Below, piece by piece: positions 40,867-47,058 of a stretch of 47,058 nt of DNA. The position numbers and the translations under genes are program-made. The notes beneath the pieces were generated by a model that had not been told where the DNA came from, made no database searches, and saw nothing but the letters and a program-made list of their open reading frames with translations. Positions within the stretch are counted from its first letter, which is position 1. Each line of letters begins with the position of its first letter. The DNA is from Lishizhenia tianjinensis (GTDB lineage Bacteria; Bacteroidota; Bacteroidia; Flavobacteriales_D; Crocinitomicaceae): the NCBI GenBank assembly GCA_945863425.1, contig CAMBBW010000004.1, positions 1 to 47,058 of the forward strand. The letters run 5' to 3'.

Positions 40867-41857
40867 TTTCCTTATTTCTATTGGTGGGTTCAGTCAAACG
40901 CTATTGGATAGCACTTCTAAAATCGAAGATTTTAAGCAAAATTTGGTTGTTTATACCGATTTAGGGTTTAATTCGGCGCCTTTTACCATTGGTTATCCAT
41001 TTTCTGCAGACATTGACCAATTGAATTATAAAAACAATTTCAAAACCTTTTTGGGTCTTGGGATTGCCTATCGTTGGTTTTCATTGCGTGTGGGATTCCC
41101 CATACTATCTAGCTATAGACCCACTGCAAAATATGGTTCAACCAAACAGTTCAATTTCGGATTTGACTTTTCTTTTTTAAAAACCTATTACGACCTTGAA
41201 TTCAAATACTTAGAAGGATATTCACTTCAAAAAGCCAATCGTTGGGATCCTACGAAATACCCAAATGACATCCAATCCAATCTTGTTTCTTTTAATTTAG
41301 CCTTAAACGGATGGTATTTTCATGACAAAAATTTTAAGATGAACGCTTTGCTCGGAAAGCGAGCTCATTACACCCGCGAAGTGCATACGTGGTATGTAAA
41401 AAGTACAATCAATTTTTTTGGACTTGACAATGGAAATAATCCTTTAATTCCTGTGCAGCTTCAGGATGCTGATAATTCAAAAACACAATTAAGTTCCGTT
41501 AAATCATTCGACTTTGGTCTAATCCCCGGATACGCCTATGTCAATCGAATAAATAATTGGCAATTTGCCGGTTGGTTTGGATTTGGTCCGGTTATTCAAT
41601 CAAAGTTTTATACCTACTCCACCAACTCAAGGGGATTTTTGGGCTTAGCACCGCGGTATGATGTACGATTGATTTTTGGACATTCAAAGCCTACTTATTT
41701 TATATTTTTAGTGACAGATTTTGATAATAAATCGATTCGATTTTCTGATTTAATAGTTCGACAATATTTTTACAGCGTTAAATTAGTTGGTGGTTATCGT
41801 TTTCCCACAAAAGCTAAGGGAGAAAAAGAATCATTTTGGAAAAGAATAAAATTATAG
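40829..41857 (+). CDS. DUF4421-like outer-membrane protein
   Basis: A 342-residue protein with signal peptide MRLSLDWKVLLSSFLISIGG (then FSQTLL). Strands and aromatic turns such as FLGLGIAYRWFSLRVGF, FNFGFDFSFLKTYYDLEF and RNSRGFLGLAPRYDVRLIF-like segments suggest a beta-barrel and resemble DUF4421 proteins of Bacteroidota, though I could not confirm the family. The ATG at 40829 lies inside the end of the oligopeptidase gene in another frame; a TTG at 40817 is also open. Without that overlap the signal peptide would be lost, so the overlap is taken as real. Confidence 0.7.
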   Translation: MRLSLDWKVLLSSFLISIGGFSQTLLDSTSKIEDFKQNLVVYTDLGFNSAPFTIGYPFSADIDQLNYKNNFKTFLGLGIAYRWFSLRVGFPILSSYRPTAKYGSTKQFNFGFDFSFLKTYYDLEFKYLEGYSLQKANRWDPTKYPNDIQSNLVSFNLALNGWYFHDKNFKMNALLGKRAHYTREVHTWYVKSTINFFGLDNGNNPLIPVQLQDADNSKTQLSSVKSFDFGLIPGYAYVNRINNWQFAGWFGFGPVIQSKFYTYSTNSRGFLGLAPRYDVRLIFGHSKPTYFIFLVTDFDNKSIRFSDLIVRQYFYSVKLVGGYRFPTKAKGEKESFWKRIKL

Positions 41858-41910
41858 CTGCACAATCCAATTTTTTAGGCTTAATTTCGTTAAGTAATTT
41901 TTAATAATAC

Positions 41911-44529
41911 ATGCTGAACCGTTTTTTTATTTTGTTTTTACTTCTTGGGCATTATAGTTTCAGTCAAACTGTTTCTATTTCAGGAAGTTGTATAGATAAA
42001 AAAGGCTCGCCACTTGCCGATGTATACATTCAATATTCCGGTGAAAAACCTGGGTTTACCATTTCAGATTCTCTGGGCAATTTTCAATTTTTTGCATTCG
42101 CAAATGATACACTGAAGCTTGTTTTTAAAATTGACGAAATCATTTCATCTCAAGTCCTTACGCAAGATCAAAACAGCATTAAGCTTAAACCGATACAATT
42201 TAGCTTCGTTCAGCAAAAAGAGTTTTTATTAAACAAGGAAAAAGAAGATCCTTTTGAACTGACAAGACTTCCTGCACAAGATGCAAAGTTGATGTTCAAT
42301 ACGGAACGTTTTCTGACGCTTGTAACATCGGCTTCATCCAATAATGAATTAACCAGTAACTACAACGTTCGGGGAGGAAATTTTGATGAAAACCTAGTTT
42401 ATGTAAATGGAATAAACGTTTATCGCCCGTTTCTAACGAGAAGTGGTCAACAAGAGGGAATGAGTTTTATTCATTCAGCATTAGTGGATGAAGTTCGATT
42501 TTCGGGTGGCGGATTTGAAGCACAATATGGGGACAAATTGAGTTCCGTGCTCGATATCAAATACAAAAAACCAACCACCTTTAAAGCATCTGGAGTGGCT
42601 TCCCTGCTCGGTGCTGAAGCGCATATCGAACAAGAAATCTCGAAAAAATTTAATTATTTGGTGGGCGCACGCTATCGTTCCAATGCGTATTTATTGAATT
42701 CGCTGCCTACTCAAGGTGCCTATAATCCCGTTTTTGCAGATGGCCAATTTTTAGTGAATTACGCTCTTTCTAAAAAGCTAACTTGGTCTGTTTTGGGACA
42801 TTTTTCAACTAACCAGTATCGCTTTAGCCCACAGACTCAGCAAACCGATTTTGGTGTGGCCAATGAAGCATATACGTTTATGATTTATTTTGATGGGCAA
42901 GAACGTACTAGTTTTCAAACGATGATGGGAGGTACATCACTCAAATATCAACCAACGAAAAATACCAATTTAGATTTTTACGCTACTGCTTTTAATACAG
43001 ATGAACGCGAGTATTTTGATATTCAAGGTCAATACTATATTAACCAATTAGAAAATGACCCATCCAAAGAAGAGTACGGAGATTCAATTGCTGTTCTTGG
43101 CGTTGGAACCTTTTTGAATCATGCACGCAACCGACTTAATGCAACAATATTAAATCTTTATCATGACGGCGAACATCGATTCAATCCGTATAAAATGGGG
43201 CTGAGGAAATTAGAAAATACCCTGAAATGGGGTGTTAATTTTCAAATTGATCAATTCGATGATGTGTTGAGTGAATGGAAGATGATCGATTCAGCAGGCT
43301 ACAGTTTGCCCCAGGCAACTCCCAACCAAGTGGAACTTTTCGAAACAATTAAAGGAGCTAATAATTTAAATGGACAGCGATATACCGGTTATTTACAATG
43401 GAACTTTCTGAAATCGAAAGGAATCAAAAATTACATTGCTTCGGCGACAAAAAAAGTACGGATTAACAACCAAGAGATAAAAACCATATTAACAGATACT
43501 ATTGCTGAATCTGCCACCAGACTTGCCATTGCAATTGGAGCAAGAACTGGATATACCACACTAAATAATGAGTTTTATATTACTCCACGTGCATCCATTC
43601 AGTATTTCCCGCGTTCATACATGGCCTTGAAAAATGCTGTTGTTCGCCGAAATATGAGTTACAAGTTCTCCACCGGATTGTACTATCAGCCTCCATTTTA
43701 TAGGGAATTCAGACGATTTGATGGCACTGTAAATTTAAATGTGAAAGCTCAGAAATCATTTCACGCTGTTTTGGGCACTGAATATTTTTTCCAGATGTGG
43801 CAACGGAACACACCCTTTAAATTTACGGCAGAAGCCTTTTATAAGTATATGTGGGACATTAACCCATACGAAATAGATAACGTACGCACCAGATATTATG
43901 CTACAAATGATGCAAGAGCAATCGCTTATGGAATTGATATGAATGTACACGGCGAATTTGTTAATGGAATTGAATCATTTTTTAAGATTGGGTTAATGTC
44001 TGTAAAAGAAGATATTGCAGGTGATTCTTATAAAGAATTTTATAATGCTGCAGGTGAAAAAATATTATTTGGCTATTCAGAAGATCAAGTGGTAGTTGAT
44101 TCTGCCACCATTTATCCAGGGTTCATTCCACGTCCGACTGATCAATTATTGACTATTGGAGCCATGGTGCAAGATCGCATGCCGGGTTTTGAGCGCTTCA
44201 GCGTACAAATGGGCTTACAGTTTGGAACAGGACTTCCTTATGGACCACCAGACAATGAACGATACAAAGACACACTTCGATTAAAATCCTATTTTAGAGT
44301 AGATTTGGGAATGTCGTATGACTTATTGTATGGAGAAGGAAAGAAAACAAACAAGTTAAAAAAACATTTTTCGGATGCTAAAATTAGCCTTGAAATATTT
44401 AATCTGTTGGGCATCAAAAATGTGATGTCCAAACAGTGGATACAAGATGTGAACGGCGTTTATTTTTCCGTTCCAAATTATTTGACACAACGACGAATTA
44501 ATCTAAAATTAATCGTACGATTAAACTAA
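41911..44529 (+). CDS. TonB-dependent receptor with carboxypeptidase-regulatory-like N-terminal domain
   Basis: An 872-residue outer-membrane receptor. Signal peptide MLNRFFILFLLLGHYSFS, then a CarboxypepD_reg-like domain (about 22-95: SISGSCIDKKGSPLADVYIQ), a plug domain (about 125-230) with SNYNVRGGNFDENLVYVNG and GGFEAQYGDKLSSVLDI, and a long barrel ending in RRINLKLIVRLN. This is the SusC-like or general Bacteroidota TonB receptor layout, but there is no SusD gene beside it, so the substrate is open. It lies 53 bases after the DUF4421-like gene and 25 before the ABC ATPase gene. Confidence 0.92.
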   Translation: MLNRFFILFLLLGHYSFSQTVSISGSCIDKKGSPLADVYIQYSGEKPGFTISDSLGNFQFFAFANDTLKLVFKIDEIISSQVLTQDQNSIKLKPIQFSFVQQKEFLLNKEKEDPFELTRLPAQDAKLMFNTERFLTLVTSASSNNELTSNYNVRGGNFDENLVYVNGINVYRPFLTRSGQQEGMSFIHSALVDEVRFSGGGFEAQYGDKLSSVLDIKYKKPTTFKASGVASLLGAEAHIEQEISKKFNYLVGARYRSNAYLLNSLPTQGAYNPVFADGQFLVNYALSKKLTWSVLGHFSTNQYRFSPQTQQTDFGVANEAYTFMIYFDGQERTSFQTMMGGTSLKYQPTKNTNLDFYATAFNTDEREYFDIQGQYYINQLENDPSKEEYGDSIAVLGVGTFLNHARNRLNATILNLYHDGEHRFNPYKMGLRKLENTLKWGVNFQIDQFDDVLSEWKMIDSAGYSLPQATPNQVELFETIKGANNLNGQRYTGYLQWNFLKSKGIKNYIASATKKVRINNQEIKTILTDTIAESATRLAIAIGARTGYTTLNNEFYITPRASIQYFPRSYMALKNAVVRRNMSYKFSTGLYYQPPFYREFRRFDGTVNLNVKAQKSFHAVLGTEYFFQMWQRNTPFKFTAEAFYKYMWDINPYEIDNVRTRYYATNDARAIAYGIDMNVHGEFVNGIESFFKIGLMSVKEDIAGDSYKEFYNAAGEKILFGYSEDQVVVDSATIYPGFIPRPTDQLLTIGAMVQDRMPGFERFSVQMGLQFGTGLPYGPPDNERYKDTLRLKSYFRVDLGMSYDLLYGEGKKTNKLKKHFSDAKISLEIFNLLGIKNVMSKQWIQDVNGVYFSVPNYLTQRRINLKLIVRLN

Positions 44530-44554
44530 ACCACCCATTCAATTTTGAACTTAT

Positions 44555-45316
44555 ATGATTGAAGTTAAAGACCTTCGTAAAGAGTTTCCCTTAAGTAAGC
44601 AGCAAAAAGCTGAAATTCAAACAACAGATACCGTTTCTGTTGCTGTTGACTCCATTTCGTTTACCTGCCAACCCGGTAAGGTGTTTTCGCTTCTTGGACC
44701 CAATGGGGCGGGTAAAACTACCACGCTTAGAATGTTGGCTACGATTTTCAATCCAACTTCAGGTACCATTTCAATTTGCGGGCATGATTCGGTAAAAGAA
44801 TCAGAATTGGTGCGTAAAAAAATTGGTTTTTTAACGGGATCAACAGGGTTGTATGGTCGATTAACCCCCAACGAACTTATCACTTATTTTGGAGATTTGT
44901 ATGGGGTTTCAAAAGCTGATCAAGCGATCCGAAAAGAAAAGTTGTATGATTTATTGGATATGCACGATTTTCAAAACAAACGGATTGCGAAATTAAGTAC
45001 CGGCATGAAACAGAAAGTTTCTATATGTCGAACGATGATACATGATCCGGAAGTAGTGATTTTTGACGAACCTACTAGTGGATTGGATGTAATCACTGCC
45101 GAAAACATCATCGAACTCATCAAAGAATGCAAAATTCAAGGTAAAACAGTGATTTTTTCGAGTCATATCATGAGCGAAGTTGATTTGTTGTGTGACGATT
45201 TAGCCATCATCAACAAAGGTAAATTGCTGTATCAAGGGACAATGGACGCATTCAGGGCAAATATGCAAGAAACAAATTTGACAGCTGAATTTATTCGAAT
45301 AATTAGAAATTCATAA
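44555..45316 (+). CDS. ABC transporter ATP-binding protein, NatA type
   Basis: A 253-residue ABC ATPase. Walker A is [14 protein letters not shown], the signature motif is [13 protein letters not shown], and Walker B is [12 protein letters not shown], with the switch His in [11 protein letters not shown]. The subfamily resembles NatA (Na+ exporters) or drug-exporting ATPases of the ABC-2 group. It is followed after 11 bases by its permease. Confidence 0.92.
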   Translation: MIEVKDLRKEFPLSKQQKAEIQTTDTVSVAVDSISFTCQPGKVFSLLGPNGAGKTTTLRMLATIFNPTSGTISICGHDSVKESELVRKKIGFLTGSTGLYGRLTPNELITYFGDLYGVSKADQAIRKEKLYDLLDMHDFQNKRIAKLSTGMKQKVSICRTMIHDPEVVIFDEPTSGLDVITAENIIELIKECKIQGKTVIFSSHIMSEVDLLCDDLAIINKGKLLYQGTMDAFRANMQETNLTAEFIRIIRNS

Positions 45317-45327
45317 ATATACCAAAC

Positions 45328-46521
45328 ATGATTTTTACCATTTTCAAAAAAGAACTTAAGGAAACATTGCGCGATCGACGAACAATACTCATGATGATTG
45401 TAATTCCGGTATTATTGATCCCCGTGATATTAAATGTATCCGTTGGCATAATGTCCAGTGTTGAAAAGGAGGCGTCAGCCAAGGAACTAAGAATTGGGAT
45501 TATTGGAAACAAAAATTGCTTTGTCGGAAAGGAATTAGAGGCAATTCCAGCATCTTTTGGAAAGAAAAAAATAAGCTATTACCCGGATGCAGCATCCTTG
45601 CAAAAAGATTTACAAAAAGACAGTTTGGACCTAGGTGTAATGGAAGATGCTTTGTTGAAGGATAAATTCAGTAAAAAAACGCCAGCAACTATTTTGTGGT
45701 ATTTCAAAGGAACTGAAATGGGCATGGAGGAACGCGCCAAAGGGTACATGCAGTATTTGGAAAATAAAACACAGCAACAACGTTATCAAGAAATGCAAAT
45801 TGACGGAACCCAACTAAAACCATTGATTCCAGTATATAAAAACATTGCTTCCGATAAAGAAATGATTGGGAAATTAGCAGGCGGATTTTTACCTTACATT
45901 TTTATTGCATTTGGATTTATGGGTTGCATGTATCCAGCCATTGATTTATTTACAGGAGAAAAGGAACGTGGGACTATCGAAACAATGCTTGTGGTGCCCG
46001 TAGCACGGTGGAAAATTCTATTTGGAAAAATGGGTGTTGTTATTTTATCCGGGCTACTAGCCTCCAGTTTCTCCCTTCTCGGATTATATATTTCTCTAAA
46101 TTACTCGGATGTTATTCAAGTTCCAGAAATTAAGGAAGTCATTCAATCCATTTTAACGGTTAAATTTATCCTTATACTCTTTTTGCTTCTTATTCCCCTA
46201 ACTGTATTTTTTGCTGGCGTATTAATCCCGTTGGCGATTTATTCTAAATCATTTAAGGAAGCGCAAAGCATAATCACACCACTCAACCTTGTAATGATTC
46301 TACCCGCTATGTTGGCCAGTTTTATTCCGGGATTTGAACTCAATTATGCCACGGCTTGTATTCCCGTTATCAATGTGGTGTTGGCCTCCAAGGACCTCAT
46401 CGCTGGAACATTAGACATGGGAATGCTTGCTGTTAGTTTTCTAGTAATGGCCATTTTTGCTGGTTCATCCGTATTTCTTTCCAATTACCAATTTGGCAAG
46501 GAATCGAATGTGAGTAACTGA
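45328..46521 (+). CDS. ABC-2 type permease, NatB-like
   Basis: A 397-residue ABC-2 permease: one N-terminal helix (FKKELKETLRDRRTILMMIVIPVLLIPVI), a large extracytoplasmic domain (about 45-175), and five or six C-terminal helices. The block DLFTGEKERGTIETMLVVPVARWKIL is the ABC-2 coupling signature. It pairs with the ATPase gene just before it. NatAB-type pumps export Na+ and possibly other cations or lipophilic compounds; the substrate cannot be read from the sequence. Confidence 0.9.
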   Translation: MIFTIFKKELKETLRDRRTILMMIVIPVLLIPVILNVSVGIMSSVEKEASAKELRIGIIGNKNCFVGKELEAIPASFGKKKISYYPDAASLQKDLQKDSLDLGVMEDALLKDKFSKKTPATILWYFKGTEMGMEERAKGYMQYLENKTQQQRYQEMQIDGTQLKPLIPVYKNIASDKEMIGKLAGGFLPYIFIAFGFMGCMYPAIDLFTGEKERGTIETMLVVPVARWKILFGKMGVVILSGLLASSFSLLGLYISLNYSDVIQVPEIKEVIQSILTVKFILILFLLLIPLTVFFAGVLIPLAIYSKSFKEAQSIITPLNLVMILPAMLASFIPGFELNYATACIPVINVVLASKDLIAGTLDMGMLAVSFLVMAIFAGSSVFLSNYQFGKESNVSN

Positions 46522-46588
46522 TTTTTTCATTTAGGGTCGGGAAAAATCTCGATTGTAAATGTTTGAATAGCACAATTATAAGGTGTAG

Positions 46589-46663
46589 TTTATAAAATCA
46601 CCTAATTCTTCAAGCAAAACAGATCGCATCATTCACATGGAAGACGGAAAAATTATCGCATAA
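46589..46663 (+). pseudogene. 3' remnant of an ABC transporter ATPase gene
   Basis: Twenty-four codons followed by TAA read ...NSSSKTDRIIHMEDGKIIA. The T-D-R-I-I-x-M-x-D-G-K-I-I block is the typical C-terminal strand of MacB/LolD-like ABC ATPases. No start and no upstream ABC motifs are present (a TAG lies at 46586), so it is the tail of a lost gene in the 186-base space after the permease. This is not part of the NatA-type gene, whose end reads differently. Confidence 0.5.
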
Positions 46664-46686
46664 AAAAAGCCCCTTTTTGAGGGGCT
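46661..46686 (-). terminator. Rho-independent terminator for the leftward barrel gene at the window end
   Basis: On the minus strand AGCCCCT (46680-46686) pairs perfectly with AGGGGCT (46668-46674) with a five-base loop, and a run of T residues follows (46668-46662). It lies 21 bases after the stop at 46708. There is no T run on the plus strand side, so it is one-directional. Confidence 0.8.
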
Positions 46687-46707
46687 CAACAATGTTATTT
46701 CGTTATA

Positions 46708-47058
46708 CTATTTCGGTTCAAACGTATATGTTAATCCAAATACTAGTCCTCCTGAAACTGCATTTGTTTTTTGGTAGGTAGGATAAATCAGTGAATTATT
46801 TAATCTGTTGTTTAAAGCATCAACTCCTTTGGAATCTGTAAATCCATATTGCAACCTTAGACCAAGATTCAGTGCTAATGGAATCGCTTTCACAACACGA
46901 ATATTTGCACCAAATCCAAGTAATGCAGATGTATAGGTTTTTGCGTAATTCGTTGTTTGATCATTGGAGTAATCCAATATATCACTATTCGTATAATCCA
47001 AGGAATAAGTTGCTTTACGAACATTATTCACTTGCGCTCCCACCTCTAAATATGCACC
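46708..47058 (-). CDS. Outer-membrane beta-barrel protein, C-terminal 116 residues, truncated by window edge
   Basis: The frame is open to the window end (a GTG at 47043 is internal, since GAYLE lies upstream in frame). The visible part has barrel-like strands: TYTSALLGFGANIRVV, PLALNLGLRLQYGFTDSK and AVSGGLVFGLTYTFEPK, ending near an aromatic strand. It resembles small OmpA-barrel or porin-family proteins. Function unknown; a strong terminator follows. Confidence 0.7.
   Translation of the reverse strand, partial: GAYLEVGAQVNNVRKATYSLDYTNSDILDYSNDQTTNYAKTYTSALLGFGANIRVVKAIPLALNLGLRLQYGFTDSKGVDALNNRLNNSLIYPTYQKTNAVSGGLVFGLTYTFEPK

Noticed and set aside
46520-46548. GATTTTT / AAAAATC hairpin after the permease gene
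   Set aside because: Stem is almost all A-T with a long loop and no following T run, so it is too weak to call a terminator.
1-47058. tRNA, rRNA, CRISPR array, transposase, integrase or restriction genes
   Set aside because: I looked for cloverleaf-like segments, regularly spaced repeats and mobile-element protein motifs on both strands and saw none.

Overview
The window is AT-rich chromosomal DNA from a member of the Bacteroidota, most likely order Flavobacteriales and possibly a Crocinitomicaceae/Fluviicola-like lineage. The family assignment is an inference from gene content only. Three signs point to the phylum: promoter-like TAnnTTTG boxes with no Shine-Dalgarno sequences; type IX secretion cargo with type A (1053-1820) and type B (35198-36112) C-terminal signals plus a PorP/SprF-like protein; and phylum-typical families (E1 alpha/beta fusion, two cytochrome oxidase subunit III genes, DUF420, DUF1599, DUF2141, CarboxypepD_reg-type TonB receptor). 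Coding density is high and almost every gene is recognisable housekeeping or envelope function. I see no phage, transposase, CRISPR array, tRNA or rRNA.

Layout. 1-4.5 kb: start of rarA (leftward, cut by the window edge), an inverted-repeat-bounded spacer, a T9SS surface protein with its own promoter and terminator, a decayed gene fragment, a GNAT acetyltransferase, a PrmC-like methyltransferase and a small outer-membrane barrel. 4.5-10.4 kb (leftward): unknown 8076-8444 gene, rseP and a stand-alone paaZ in one likely operon, then the first of two alkaline-phosphatase-superfamily (LTA-synthase-like) membrane enzymes. 10.5-13.4 kb (rightward): SDR epimerase followed by a tightly packed carotenoid set, cruF-crtZ-crtYcd. 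13.4-15.7 kb (leftward): rsmG, an ECF sigma factor and a membrane GT2. 15.8-18 kb (rightward): tgt and an LptF/G permease. 18-23 kb (leftward): tyrS, a MazG-like hydrolase and the second LTA-synthase-like enzyme, with xseA upstream.

23-28.3 kb (leftward) is a cytochrome-oxidase assembly operon: ctaB, two subunit III paralogues, subunit IV, two SCO-type proteins and DUF420, with no subunit I or II gene in the window. 28.4-32.5 kb: the fused 2-oxoacid dehydrogenase E1, then a translationally coupled FkbM methyltransferase / sterol-desaturase-family hydroxylase / DUF2141 trio. 32.5-36.1 kb: PKD/type B CTD protein, PorP/SprF and a subtilase. 36.2-38.7 kb: folP head-to-head with a DUF1599 protein, then a MauE/DoxX-thioredoxin fusion. 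38.8-46.5 kb (rightward): prolyl oligopeptidase, DUF4421-like protein, TonB receptor and a NatA/NatB-type ABC exporter, followed by a scrap of another ABC ATPase and the end of an outer-membrane barrel gene.

The genes mostly serve the cell envelope and aerobic respiration: surface secretion, LPS/lipid transport and modification, carotenoid pigment and a terminal oxidase. I found no clear new defence or mobile system. The best second-look items are the matching soluble inserts in both subunit III paralogues, the Tgt without its zinc-cysteine triad, a SCO paralogue that lost its copper histidine, the zero-gap divergent folP/DUF1599 starts, two probable leaderless promoters and two gene remnants.
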